Shown: positions 1 through 12,234 of the stretch, one piece after another
How the letters are laid out: each line of letters starts with the position of its first letter
How positions within the stretch are numbered: position 1 is the stretch's first letter
Assembly: GCA_022818135.1 (NCBI GenBank)
Contig: JAFMSR010000014.1
Location: forward strand, 39,761,708 to 39,825,707
From: Saxidomus purpurata
Taxonomy: Eukaryota; Mollusca; Bivalvia; Venerida; Veneridae
Direction of reading: 5' to 3'
DNA length: 64,000 nucleotides
The notes under the pieces: model-generated
The model's input: the letters and a program-made list of their open reading frames with translations, nothing else
The model's database searches: none
What the model was told of the DNA's origin: nothing
Made by a program: the position numbers and the translations under genes

Positions 1-939
1 TGAGAGCTGAATACGTTGTGTGGAAGATTTTTTTTCAACTGTGAACGAGCAGCTTTAAGGACTTCTGCTTACGGCTTAAAAATTATTCTTACTTTCATAT
101 ACAACCTTACCCAATTTAAGCTGTGGTTTATACAGACCTCCATGACAATAATTATAAAGCAATCTACACCTTTTTAACATAAGATAGCATCTATTCTGCT
201 CTAAAAACGATTATATTTTAGATATTCAGCACAAAAGTGAAATATGATCGAATCAACGTCTGACAGATACATTGTAAACAGCATCAAATTCTCATTACCA
301 GTATATATTTTGTAAGATGAGACCTTCGCATCAACTATTTATCCCACTGTGCATTTTTCTAAGCTGATTTTCTGATTTACTTTCTCAAACTGTTGGTTAA
401 AGTAACAGACTAGCATGTTTCATAGATATGCAATTATTTTTTGATTTTCTTAACTTTTCTTTATATTGGCTTTCAAATATTCCCTGTTTGTAGAAAAAAT
501 AATAGAAACATCGTTTTGTTCAGAAAATAATGGTTTAAATTTATAATAGAAACTGTTAAAACTGTATTTTTGTCGTCTGCATTCAAACACTTGCGATGTG
601 TTACTATACAATTACGGACTTGTGAAGCATTGGATATGATGTTATATTCACCAGATGAGGTCATATTGATGACGTCGCCAGTGTTTTTGAATCCGCAGGT
701 CGTTTTGGCGGGTAAAATCATGACATTACATGTTCTAAATATAGATATCATATTGACAAATCAAACAAATCACGAAATATGCAATATTATTGTTCTCCAG
801 TGATCGTGATCTTGACCAAAGCAATATTGCTTATGTATGGATTATTATAATAAATAAGGTTTATGGAATTTTCTGAGTATTATATGATTTCTGTTTATTT
901 ACTGATAAATAAAATATAATGTATGGGTTTAAATTTAAA
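1..939. other. No gene seen
   Basis: AT-rich sequence with only short chance open frames. A GATGACGTCG motif near 668 resembles a cAMP response element but stands alone. No repeat or RNA gene recognised. Confidence 0.6.
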
Positions 940-1075
940 GAGACACTCCCTAAAACCGGTGTCAAATTAAATAACTTCAAAAGCAAAAATAATATAATTT
1001 TTGCAAGTATTGTTACTTAACCTAAAAGTTTAAGCTATACATTCAAGTCCAGCGTTTTAAAATATGTTGCAGCAC
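940..1075 (+). repeat. Dispersed repeat, GAGACACTCCCTAAA family, copy 1
   Basis: Starts with AAAGAGACACTCCCTAAAAC and continues through a TTGCAAGTATTGTTACTTAACC-like stretch to a GTTGCAGCACCGTGAAA end. The same order of blocks recurs at 32607-32765, and a short piece is at 13533-13572. It is diverged and has no coding capacity. Probably an old transposon fragment; the family is not identified. Confidence 0.55.
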
Positions 1076-1237
1076 CGTGAAACATTCAATATTCTATTCT
1101 ATGAAAAATCGATGTTGTACAATTAATGGATGTATAGCGATTTATTACGGAAGATCTCTTTGTTGATTATTTGTGCTAAAATGAGATATTTTTCGATATA
1201 GGTTGTTCTTTGACACATAATTTATATTTTGAGAATA

Positions 1238-1408
1238 GAATCTGCTATATGTAGGGGTGTACCCTTTTAAAACTCTAAAGAAAAGATATATTGAACTTTC
1301 TAAACTTTGAAGATATATCATTACAAAATGATATGTCTAATATAAAACGGTTTAAGATTATAATAGGAAATGTTAAAGAGACACTCCCTACATATAGCAG
1401 ATTATATA
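1238..1408. repeat. Hairpin-forming inverted repeat
   Basis: AATCTGCTATATGTAGGG near 1239-1256 is matched by its exact reverse complement near 1391-1408, giving an 18-bp stem with about 130 bases between. The right arm is joined to GAGACACTCCCT, the start of the dispersed repeat at 940, so this may be a short foldback derivative of that family. Confidence 0.5.
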
Positions 1409-3039
1409 CTCAAAACATAAATAATATATTCAACGAACATACAATGATAGATAAATGCAATTTTAAAACTCTATATATACAAAATGATGCCTTTTTTTGC
1501 ACAAATTTGTGATGTCATTTCAGGCAGGGCCAGATCTTCGTTTAGCTACGTTAAAGTTTAATAAAACAAATGATCGTATCCAGTTTTATTATTCAACTTT
1601 ACAATATTACACACTGTAATGGATCAGTAGCGCATTAGATATGAACCAGGTACAGCTGATACAAAGCATAACTGAGGCAATATGTGAAAAGCAGGGCCAA
1701 TACAAAAACACAGGGCCAATATGGAATTCAAGCATTCTGATTGGTTTAAAATAGAGGGCCAATACGGAGATTTCACTTCCGTTAGATTTTTAAACGACGC
1801 CATTTTGTTTTTAGACTCTTGATGATATCTTATTTCACTAAGTTAAATACGAATAAAATTGTTATTGTTACAAGAACATTTATATTCTTGTTTTTTTAGC
1901 CAATATTGTAAAGCTGAATAAATAAAATTATCATGAAAGTCAACTTAGTAAAATAAGATTAATAACATTGTAATATCTTGCAAATTACCGATTCAAGTAA
2001 TTATATTATAGTAAATCGTGCAATAGCTACACAAGCAGACATTTTCCCTCAACAAAAGTATTTCTATCTTATAAGAAAAAAAACGAAATATTAATAAATG
2101 TTATATATTAAGCTGGTGGGGTAATGAGAATAAAACTTATCAGGTACGAAACCATTTAGTTGTAAAAATAATTTCTTAAGAAAGCAATCACTGGTCAATT
2201 TTTACTGAAAGGGAAAACATGTAGCCCTATACAAGCATCACATGGTCCTCATCTTCACAGCGAAAGCTCGCCCACGCAATCCATCAAACTCATAAGAATA
2301 AGAAGAATTAACTATTAGACTGAAGTGGATACAGAGCAGGTGCATGCAACTTATAACAGATGGAACTTGTCGTGTACGAGTCCCTCTGGAATTACATTTG
2401 TATTAAGTAATGTCTTTAGGCAACACTTATTGTTTCTGTTTCTCATTGCCAGCTTCTTCAAGGACAAACGGCAAATTGAATGTTAAGTTGCAATGTACGC
2501 TTATGTACAATACGACTTTGGTAAGATGGCTTGTAGTGTACTCGGTGCTCTTTAGACAAGATGTCGAAACAATTGACATATGTTTGATATTTACACATTT
2601 GTAAATGTCCACCAATTGAGAGCAATGGGTTCTAAATCCTGTTTTTGACCGATTTTTGAGCGAAACAGCTAACAGTATTTTCACAGAACTTTCCTACCTT
2701 GTACGATTTCTAAAATGAAATGATAAGCACATGCATTCACAGAACTAAAAACATAATTTGAAGTAGTTAAATGAAATTCATTTCAAAATGTAATACTATT
2801 ACATATAATTAATACGTTTTATTTTGGTAGTAATAATGAATGTGTATTATCCATATAAATGCGCTTAAACGGTATATGGACTATAAATGTAAGAGCCAAA
2901 CATCCGTAAATCCTTACGCGTCTCAGGAATGTACACAAGCGATATGCGTATTTTCTGTACAAACATGTTACGTTCCATTGTGACTAATCTATCTTATTAT
3001 CTCAATTTGTCTATATAATGTGCCTGGCATACAACAGCC
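1409..3039. other. No gene seen
   Basis: AT-rich. The motif AGGGCCAATA occurs three times at about 1690-1765 with irregular spacing. The open frames at 2410-2684 overlap on opposite strands and match nothing I recognise. Confidence 0.55.
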
Positions 3040-3200
3040 AAATTAAGAAATTGCATACAAATCCTGTCTTGTGTTTTCTTTTATATATTTTCGAGATAAC
3101 TGCAAGGCCTAGGGTTTTACTACTAGCGGCAGATTCGGCTAGATAGATACGATCCTGTCATTCAAGACAACACAAATACTTTCACAGCTTGGTCTGTGGG
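3040..3200 (+). repeat. Diverged duplicated block, partner of 9140-9290
   Basis: The sequence around TTTTCGAGATAACTGCAAGG, then CTAGCGGCAGATTCGGCTAGATA, lines up with TTTTCGAGGAATTTGCAAGG and CAAGCGGCTGATTTAACTGGATA at 9188-9240, same strand. Similarity by eye is moderate. No protein is preserved in both copies. Confidence 0.45.
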
Positions 3201-3363
3201 GAATGCATACCGACAGCTGTACTAGAGCAATCGGAATATATTTACATTCATTGTCACAAAAGACTGTGCGAGATTTTCGATCAAGACGTATTTAACGTGA
3301 AGGAACTATTATTTCAATTTTAATTCGGCTTAGAAAACAAGAGTACAATATTAATGTGATTAA

Positions 3364-3540
3364 TACGCCCAACCAGGGAAATTTCCTGTTCATTTATAAA
3401 AGTAAACGTGCACATTTAATTAAATGGTTGTGTGCATTTTTTAAAATATACAATCTTGATATAAAATTGTGTAATTTATAATAATTAAATGTGCACGTTT
3501 ACTTTTATAAATGAACAGGTAATTTCCCTGGTTGGACGTA
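3364..3540. mobile_element. Hairpin miniature element (MITE-like)
   Basis: Two arms of about 59 bp are inverted copies of one another, with about two mismatches and a loop of about 58 bases. Outer ends read TACGCCCAACCAGGG on the left and, reverse complemented, TACGTCCAACCAGGG on the right. The loop is AT-rich and has no open frame. The near-identity of the arms suggests recent insertion or arm homogenisation. No clear target-site duplication was found, so superfamily is open. Confidence 0.7.
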
Positions 3541-4050
3541 CAAAATGTATTTTGATTTCCTATTGTTCCATTAATTAGTTAATTAGTGAGACTCTTATTC
3601 TTAGCTTTGGTAATGGCGAACTGTGCAAAATTGATTATTACCATTCCTAAGTAGGAAATAAAAAGAACATTTTGTGAACGTGTATTTTGTGACTTGTGAA
3701 CAACTCCAACAAAATTCGTTCATGACAAACCCATAAGTTCATTCGACGAGTATTTTTCTTAAAAACCTCCATTAAAACCCACTCATATCAAATTTTCTTT
3801 ACATTTCTAGAATATTAAATTATAGTTTATCATTTTAAAGGTCAAAATTTAAATACTTTCAGTATGATACTTTTAAACATTTCAACATTTCATTAACAGT
3901 TTAAATTCTCTAGTAAAAACAATGAATATTTAGTTTAAGAGTGTAATAGGACATTTTATTAATTTTGCTTTTAAAAAAGAAAAAAACAAGAAGACGCGGC
4001 AATGCCGCCAAAGCAGGTTTAAACGGCGCCTGTTGAAATTGTAGAATTAA
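3541..4050. other. No gene seen
   Basis: AT-rich with no recognisable gene or repeat. Confidence 0.55.
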
Positions 4051-5165
4051 AAAAACCAGTCACCTTGACCCCCCCCCCCCCCTTCTGCAAAGAAATAAAA
4101 AAAATTTTGCTGAAACAATTCAAAAATTGGAGGAAAAAAATTCTTCAATTTTATAGTAGTAGTGAAATGACCATGACCCCCTCTCCCCCTCCCCCAATTT
4201 CTTTTTTGCTTAAAACAATCGAAAAACGAAAAGAAAATAATAATCTATTTTTAGTAACAGTGACCTTGACCCTAGTGACCTTGACCCCCAAATTTTTTTG
4301 CTTAAAGCAATCTAAAAATTAAAAAAATAAAAATCTATTTCTATTAAAAGTGACCTTGAACTTGACCCTGACCCTAGTGACCTTGACCCCCCAAATATAT
4401 TTTGCTTAAAACAATGTAGAAACTAAAAAAATCTATTTTAGTAACAGTGACCTTGACCTTGACTCAAGTGACTTTGACCCAGTGACTCAACGCTATCTCC
4501 ACGCTAGCTTCCTACACACCAAGTTTCATTACAATTGGTCACTCCTAACTCTAGTTATTGGGTGGAAACCATTATTCTATTTTTAGTAACAGTGCCCTTT
4601 ACCTTGACCCTAGTGACCCCAAATGCAATTCCAAGCTTCCTCTCTACGCAAGCTACCTACACACCGAGTTTTATTGCATTAAGTCACTCCTTACTTGAGT
4701 TATAGAGCGGAAACCATTTTTCTATTTCAGGTAACAGTGACCTTGACCTTGACCTTAGTGACCCCGAATGCAATCCCAAGCTTTGTATCCACGCAAGCTA
4801 CTACAGACCAAGTTTCATTGTGATTGATCACTCCTGGCGAAAACCGTTTTTCTATTTTTAGAAAAAGTGACCTTGACTTTAGTGACCCCAAATGTAATCC
4901 CAAGCTGCGTCTCCACGCATGCTGCATATACACCAAGTTTCGTTGCAATTGGTCACTCCTAACTTGAGTTATTGAGCGGAAACCGTTTTTCTATTTTTTG
5001 TACCAGTGACCTTGACCTTGACCCTAGTGATCCCAAATGCAACCCCAAGCTGCGTCTACATGCAAGCTTCCTACACACCAAGTGTCATTGCAATTGGTCA
5101 CTTCTAACTCAAGTTATTGAACGGAAACCAATGTTTGGCGACCGCCCGCCATACGACATCGCCAT
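4051..5165 (+). repeat. Tandem array of ~140-bp units with TGACCTTGACC
   Basis: Units begin near 4253, 4350, 4441, 4585, 4731, 4863 and 5002. The last five are spaced 132-146 bp; the first ones are shorter and more decayed. Each full unit carries AGTGACCTTGACC, a CCAAATGCAATCCCAAGCT stretch, CACCAAGTTTCATTGCAATT, GGTCACTCCTAACT and GAGCGGAAACC. The left edge is marked by poly-C at about 4070-4083. The array ends in CCGCCCGCCATACGAC, a GC-rich tail common to such repeats. Open frames here have no homologous protein and are repeat translation. Confidence 0.75.
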
Positions 5166-5582
5166 TCTAATAAGTAGATTTTTTAATAATAGAAAACAGT
5201 AGTTAACCTCAGGACGATATAAGCCGGCATTTTAACTGTAGTGAAATTAAATATGACATTTTCTAGCATAATATTGCGAAAATCACAGGCCATTGTTGTG
5301 CGTAGGCGTAATGTTTACTGTGTAGGATTTAAATACAGTCAAATCTGCCTTAAGCAGCTAGCCAAGTTATTAAAAAGTGGCCACTTTAAAGAGGTGACTG
5401 GTTTATACAAGTGTTTCAGTAAAAAGAAAATGGCCAATAGCTAAATTTAGGTGCCTGCTTGATTTAGACGACAACAACAAAGATAAAGCTGTAAATAAAA
5501 GACTACAATATGAACGTCTGATTTGTCATGTAGTTGTATTCTGTACTTCCGGAAATAAGACACAAAAGTCACCGCGACCCAT
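5166..5582. other. No gene; fragment of a TA-flanked MITE possible
   Basis: At about 5333 TACAGTCAAATCTGCCTTAAG resembles the start of the MITE at 26238, but no matching right end is visible. Otherwise unremarkable. Confidence 0.35.
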
Positions 5583-5656
5583 CAATCGGAAGTCCTCGGC
5601 AGATTCCGTTACCCTACATCAAACATGCGAAGCTATCTGCCGAGGTGTTCCGATTG
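5583..5656. repeat. Short GC-richer hairpin
   Basis: CAATCGGAAGTCCTCGGCAG is mirrored by CTGCCGAGGTGTTCCGATTG; the 22-bp stem has two mismatches and the loop is about 30 bases. It stands out from the AT-rich surroundings. Could be a foldback repeat or part of a structured transcript; no assignment. Confidence 0.5.
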
Positions 5657-6393
5657 CACGACCAATTTTATTTACAACACAACACGATAGTTTTGTCGTC
5701 AAAATATATCATGTAATTATCGATAAAGTTCAAATACTTCACTTTAAATGTTTAGTGAAGACACGAATATTTTGTCGACTTTTCGTCCTACAGGATTTTC
5801 TCGATAAAAATTGGATAACAACAAATACCACCAATGATCACAATCATAAACACAGAATGTTAATAGGACTCCAATTTCGAAAAATACATTAAAAGAGTAT
5901 AAGCTCGTATCCATGACAACAATGATATTGTCGTAAACATATAATAATGAAAAATAATTTACGCTTTGATGTTGTTTCAAATCAATGTCAAATTAGGTAG
6001 AGCAAATGTCTAAGAATTCCTGTCTGTTTATGGAGGCAAGAAAATATATTTTTTACAAAAGATACATCAATAAATGTAGTCTATAATTATAATAATGTTT
6101 TGTAAGCACATCAGTAGACGTTGAAACTCAATTTCAGTTCTTTTATTTTGCTATCTGGCTGATGCAGAAATGTATAGATCTTAGATATTCCATTCGTTGA
6201 AAAAATGAAATATTATGACTCTACTTCTAACATTTTTAACATCAACAAGGTTGATTAAATATTATGTTAAAACATACTAAAATGTTAAAGTAAAATGCCA
6301 AAATCAACAACCCAGGCGAAAATCAACACAGCAATTAGGAGTATATACAATGTATCATGCTAGTTTTCCAGTCCTGTACCTTTATTGCCATTG
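5657..6393. other. No gene seen
   Basis: AT-rich with no recognisable feature. Confidence 0.55.
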
Positions 6394-6600
6394 AGTCCGC
6401 CTCCGTGGTTGAGTGGTTACAGTCGCTGACTTGAAATCACTGTAACCTCTCATAGATTGAGGGACATTGGTTCGCGCCCTGCAACTGACCATGTCTCGTT
6501 ATGTGAGAAAGTTGGCACGGTTTCTTACGGAGGATAGGAGTCTAGCTGCCAGTTAAAATGACCAGGAACACGGTTGGAACGCGTGTTAAACTCCTACAAT
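6394..6600 (+). mobile_element. tRNA-derived SINE, copy 1
   Basis: The head looks like a tRNA gene: an A box in GTGGTTGAGTGGTT (6405-6418) and a B box in GGTTCGCGCCC (6469-6479), the internal RNA polymerase III promoter. A central part follows (CATGTCTCGTTATGTGAGAA, then AGTTGGCA and TTTCTTACGGAGGAT), and an end with CACGGTTGGAACGCGTGTTAA. The central and 3' parts recur at 11866-12050 and, reversed, at 23081-23171. The body beyond the tRNA-like head rules out a functional tRNA gene. Confidence 0.75.
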
Positions 6601-9139
6601 AACATTATTGCCATTGATCAAATTCTGTCAGTCGGCCTTGGGACTACAAAGTCTGCATGTCATATTAACATCATTAAAGCTGCCAGCTGTCATTCAAAAT
6701 ACAGCACTTACAACGTAAATACTACTTTCAGTATTTTACACGACAACATCACATAAAAATGCTCATTATTTTTAGAGAAATCAAATTTAAGCTCTACGTT
6801 TTCTGTTACAGGAGTGTCGTTTATATTGTTGGCGATTCAATGAATGAAAGGATGTATAATTGGAAATAATGACGTTATCGCAGGGTCTGAATTGGATGAA
6901 TTCTGGAGGAATTAAGAATTTCGTCTATAACATGTTGCGTTTTTCTAGTATATTTCATTTTGGATAAGAAATGTGGGTTATTGTTACGAAATACTTGCCA
7001 ATTCGGGTTTGTTATATTTGACAGATTAGTTCGAAGCATAATACTCATTTTAGCAAACTTGAAACAAAATACTCAAAGTTAATTGAAATAAAAATGTTTT
7101 TAAAATAAACGAAAAGAATACCGAAAAGGAAATAGAGCAAAATAGATAACTTTACAGTTATATCTGCTTCATTAGTTATTGACAATGCCAAAGTATATTC
7201 TGACACCCCAAGGGACATACTGCCCCCACCCCCTCCCTCTTTTTCTAAATACCCTCACCCCCATCGGACACGATTATCTAAGTGTAACATACTACTTTTA
7301 CATTGTATACTCAGTTGCAAAAGAAAGTGTGCACGTTTTTATTTTGAATATCTCTCTTTTGATAAAATATCGGTCTCAAATTTCGAACACTACCTATATA
7401 CACCATTTGCTATCAATTGAATGTGCTATCAATGCAAATGAAATTGAGCATAAAATGCTCTAGATTTTGGTACCAAACATTTAAATATTTCTGTTAAAAG
7501 TAATGCATAAATATGTTCATTCATCTGTAAATTCATTATAATAATGGCATTTAAAGGATAGTCCTTATTTGTCCAACCATAACTCATATAGATAACCCAG
7601 ACTCTGTTTTTTATAGTTTAAGGAAATAATTATATTAAATGTGACATTCACGAAAATCAAGTCTCTATCATTTATTTCTTCTCCTTAATACGTATCACTT
7701 TTGCAATATCTTCTTGACATGTCTAGTCGTTCTGGCACTTTAAGGTTTCTTCCTTGGCACGTCTTTAACTATTTCTTACATGATTTTGAAAATAGTTGTA
7801 GTTCGACAAATGTACCATTGTAATTGCATTCAAATTCATTTGATGAAACAAATGTTTTTAAAACAAACACATCGTTCCTTAGATATAACCTGCTTCTTAT
7901 TAGTATTGCATACAGTCCTGTCTGGTTCACGTGGATTCATGTTGTCTAATTAGGGCAGGAAATATAAATACCTATGTTGACTAATTTGACAACGTTTTGT
8001 TTCCGATCATTTTCAAACACGGAGATCAGTCCTGTTATTAGTAAATGAAAACAGTATTCAAATGTGTTACCATGCTTTGAAACTAAATGTGATATTTTTC
8101 ACCCATTTTCGTTGAATTAAATTAGTATTTTATATGTTGTCGTAACTTGTTAATGGAACACCTATTTCTAAAACGGTCTGTTCTAAGTTTTACACTATTT
8201 TGGAAATAGTGAACTGCCAATCGCGCTTACTTAATATTTACATGTATTAAATATTTACATCATGTCAGATATACCACCCTATCACAAAAACTATAACTGG
8301 AAGAAAGCAGACAATATTAAATCATCATTTTTACTTAATAAATAATGTACGCTTATATACATTAAAGTTTATGGTAAACAGCTTGTGGAGTCCTTAATTC
8401 TAATTTTCACACGTTTTCCTTCGCTTTTATTTGTGCATGTTTAACATCAAGCCCATCAGAGTTGATGTAAAAATACATTATAACATTCAAATATGTAAAC
8501 TTGATAAATCCGAGAACAATTAAAGAAACAAGTCTAAATAATCTTCTTAAATCTATACTGTGGCCGTAGAAATTTAAAGTCTCGTCGCCACTATTAAGTT
8601 GTTTGTATAAGCAGTCCTCATTTAGCGCAGAATCCTTAATGAAAACAAATTACACCTTAGCTTACGACTAAGTAGAAAAGCAGATAGATTTAACTTATTG
8701 TCCTGGTGACGTTTCATAATTACCTCACAGTTTGGCCTCCGAAAAATGGTTCAGTACAACAGTTGTAAAGATTTTTTTTTCAAGGAACCCGTCAGTTGTT
8801 GGAAAATGAATATCAAACAAATCAACAGACATGTGCTTGAAATGTTTGCTTCTCCCCAGTGTACGATATCTCTTTTTTCATGCATAGTTACAAAGAAACT
8901 GCGGAGATACTGAAGTCTGTGATTTATAACGGGATGCTGTAATTTGACCCATACACATGTCACGTACAGTATATTAATTAAAGACATTTTTGGACAACCC
9001 ATATGCATGTGAGAGTACTGAAGCATCTAGTAAAATCTAAAGCTGAAGCACTGCAATCCTTTGTGATAAATATATTCGACATTCACGTCTTATTTTTGGA
9101 AATCGTTATACATGATGACGGGACATGCAAAAACTAAAC
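6601..9139. other. No gene seen
   Basis: Long AT-rich stretch. The largest open frames (7179-7463 plus, 8751-9026 minus) have biased low-complexity composition and no recognisable domain. Confidence 0.55.
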
Positions 9140-9480
9140 CAAGGCATTGCAAACAAATCAATTCTATATGTACTTTTATGTTTTCGAGGAATTTGCAAGG
9201 CTTAGAGTTTCACCACAAGCGGCTGATTTAACTGGATATACACGCTCCGGCTTTTCCAGAAATTCAAAGACATTTACAGTTTTGTCTCTTGAGAACGAAA
9301 ATCGACAGGATAACAAGAGAATTGGAGAACTATTCATATCAAATCATCGTCAAACTACAATTGTTCAAGGCTTTCGGTCAATTTTTATTAACATCAAGAA
9401 ACTTATATTTCATTGTTAATGCGGCTTGTTCAAACAAACATTAGATATTACGGTAATTTGAACGGCGAAAGGAGTTCATA
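9140..9480 (+). repeat. Diverged duplicated block
   Basis: Its left half pairs with 3040-3200. Its right half (about 9350-9480: TTGTTCAAGGCTTTCGGTCA, then ACATCAAGAAACTTATATTTC and GCGGCTTGTTCAA) is closely matched at 10880-11000, same strand. A 90-codon open frame crosses this block (9147-9419), but it is not kept open in the other copies, so coding is unlikely. Confidence 0.5.
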
Positions 9481-10507
9481 TGTTACACAATGAAACAAAT
9501 ATGTGGTAAATGAAAAGAAGTTTGTGGTAAATCTGTAATGGGTTATCCGGCATAATTATATATATATATATGTCTTTAAGGTTAATACAATGTGAATCTT
9601 TATCAGTAAATTATATTATCATGTTGTTTGTGGCTAATTCTAACACTATTGGAAATGTCTCCTGTATACACAAAGAAGGATTTGAGCGTGATAAAACTAT
9701 TAAGTATATCACGCTCTCGAAACTATTTTTGACTGCTGAAATTCCCTCCCGTATAATGTTCACACAAAATCTACGAGTGTGCTTACGCTAATACGCTTGG
9801 ATTGGTATTGTTTTGAATGAATTCACGTGATGTAAAACAAATCGTTGTAAAAACTTTTTACATTTCCGGTATCGCCAGCAATATCAGAAACAACAAATAT
9901 AAGACGAATAGCGTTTTATTTGAGGAGTAAACAAGGACAGCCAACATTTCACGAAATGCAAGGAATGCACGGAAAACTACAAGTTTCAAGACAGCGACTT
10001 CATGAAAGCGCAGCAAATAGTACCCCATCGAACATGTTTTTGTTTAGAGTAACGTGTCAGAATGGAAATAGATTTTATTTTTGAGTGACATACCGGTTAC
10101 TGTGTGTCGTGTAGATGCTTCCTAATTTCCTAATTAATCACTCAGGTCTTCGGCCTTTCGTGTTTAGATTACTACGCATTTACACTCCCAACATTGAGTA
10201 CTAAGCAGTATATAACTCAAAAGTGAAATTTATTTCCTAGATATATAGATGCACGCAAATATGTGATACTTTGGACATGGGATACTTATCTTTGATATAA
10301 TTTAAACACAATGTTAGTTTGAAATCTACAATGTTTGACACATATGTTTTCACGAATAAATCAATTATAAAAATACATTGTACTTACTATTTATTTCATA
10401 ATAATGAATGTTGTCAAAATAATCATTATTCTCAATACTCAAACTTGCCTATTGTTATGCATGTTTGATTTTACCTCAGTATAAATGCGTAAATTTATTA
10501 TTTCATA
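9481..10507. other. No gene seen
   Basis: AT-rich; short (TA)n at about 9557-9570. No recognised gene. Confidence 0.5.
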
Positions 10508-10509
10508 TA

Positions 10510-10683
10510 CATTAAACTCCGTATATAACGACTCGGATATAGCGAAATTTTCGGATATAAAGAACAATATTACTGGGTCAAACTTTACTTGATATGAAAA
10601 TGTTATTATGGATATAACGTATTCAGGATATAAGGAACAAATTTGAATGGTTCGGAGGAGTTCGTTATATACGTAGTTTATTA
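10510..10683. mobile_element. TA-flanked MITE, TAAACTCCGTATATAACGA family
   Basis: Left end CATTAAACTCCGTATATAACG and right end TTCGTTATATACGTAGTTTA are inverted copies. The interior has repeated GGATATA motifs. Related copies lie at 11556-11739 and 39928-40125, with fragments at about 25990-26045 and 29800-29860. TA on both sides fits insertion by a Tc1/mariner-type transposase. Non-autonomous. Confidence 0.65.
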
Positions 10684-10879
10684 TATGAGTAATTGAAGTG
10701 CAAATTGGACTTTAAATTTTTTCAGCCCTAGCATTTCGTATATAATAGAACCGTCATCAGATATGTCGCGCCATATTACTGCAGTTTTCTAATTCTCAAG
10801 TTAAATGATGTTGCAATAAGCATGCGAGAATCGTATTAAACAGTGTCTCGATAATTCGTTACCGAAGCCAATCATTGAC

Positions 10880-11000
10880 AAACTACGACTGTTCAAGGCT
10901 TTTGGTCAACGTTTATTAACATCAAGAAACTTATATTTCCAGGTTAATGCGACTTGTTCAACAGACATTATATCAATGTGAACGGCAAAATAAGTGTCAG
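10880..11000 (+). repeat. Duplicate of 9350-9480
   Basis: GACTGTTCAAGGCTTTTGGTC, ACATCAAGAAACTTATATTTC and GCGACTTGTTCAACA match the earlier block well. Direct orientation, about 1.5 kb apart. Confidence 0.55.
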
Positions 11001-11553
11001 ATAACGCAGTGACTTGTCACTTTTAGAATAAATCATTATGAAGCAGACAGTTTTGTCATAAGTTCCTGTTATTTATAAAACCTTTTATAAACGTTGTTAG
11101 TATAAGTATTGTCATAAGGAGCTATGTCCCTTTCAGTGCACCTCTTCCCTGTTTCCTTATTTTTTTTAAAAAGTAGTACTGTTTTTACATAAAAAAGTGT
11201 TTGTTTTTTTTAAATGCGTAATATTATTTATATTTGGTACGGAATGCATTTACGTTTGTTCTTTAAAAACTTGTGTCACAGTAACAGCATTTACTTATAT
11301 CTACAAAACAAATTGATCGGATGCATCGTACATTAATGTCTGTTTCTCCCGATTTCTATTTGGCCAATTCAGCTTTTTTGATCACAGACTTCAGACATGC
11401 AAATGAACTCTTTATTAGCTCATTTATATTCAGTAAATGTGCAAAAAGTAAGCCTTTTATATCCATTCACTGATACTGCAAGATAAGTACCGCTCCTAGT
11501 GTTTCCAAAATACAACAGAATTTACGACTGGATCAATCGTGGAGGAAAACAAC
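11001..11553. other. No gene seen
   Basis: AT-rich with several T-runs; nothing recognised. Confidence 0.5.
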
Positions 11554-11555
11554 TA

Positions 11556-11739
11556 CAGTAAACTCTGTATATAAGGACTCCTGGTATAGCGAAAATCCGG
11601 ATATAAGGGAAACAATTATCTGCCTGAATTTTTTTCTTTCTTTATTTTTTATTAAAATGTTATAAGGATATAACAAATTCAGGATATAAGGAACAAATTT
11701 AAATCATTCCAAGAAGTTCGTTATGAACGGAGTTCACTG
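11556..11739. mobile_element. TA-flanked MITE, same family as 10510
   Basis: Starts CAGTAAACTCTGTATATAAGG and ends GTTATGAACGGAGTTCACTG, flanked by TA at 11554-11555 and 11740-11741. The interior contains TATAGCGAAAATCCGGATATA. Ends and TA duplications fit a Tc1/mariner-mobilised non-autonomous element. Confidence 0.75.
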
Positions 11740-11865
11740 TACGTAGAAAAAGGATTAATATATAGATTTCCAAGAAATGTCAAACAGGAAAGTTTAGTTT
11801 AACCGTTCGGTATTGTCTTGTACACTGTGTCTAGGAATTGTTACCATTTAGCTATTTTATTACGC

Positions 11866-12050
11866 TTTGAAGATTTCTGATTGAAGGTCATATGTTCGAG
11901 ACCTACTGACCATGTCTCTTTATGTGAGAAAGTTGGCAGTTTCTTACGAGGATATGGTACTGGTTTTTTCCCGAAACGATGGTTAGGTACACTGTCCACC
12001 TGTTAAAGTAACTGAAAAACAGTTGAAACGCCAACGGCAACATTTGAAGT
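11866..12050 (+). mobile_element. tRNA-derived SINE, copy 2, decayed head
   Basis: Retains a B box-like ATGTTCGAGACC near 11892, then CATGTCTCTTTATGTGAGAA, AGTTGGCAGTTTCTTACGAGG and a GATGGTTAGGTACACTGTCC section before CAGTTGAAACGCC. The tRNA-like 5' half is poorly preserved. Homologous to the SINE at 6394. Confidence 0.65.
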
Positions 12051-12234
12051 TTTCTTGCAATTATAAAAGTCACTGCTTCATATACGCTTGACACTTTGTC
12101 ACGGTTACATATATATACTGAAATCTGTATCGGGGTAATAGTCTGAAACTTCTTGAAGTCGTACTGTTTACGGGTAATATGAATCACATTCGCTAGTGCA
12201 AGGCGAAAACTTGGCCATTATTTCAAAATCAGTG

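Noticed and set aside
6394..6480. A functional tRNA gene
   Set aside because: A and B boxes are present, but a SINE body follows and no sound cloverleaf could be drawn by eye.
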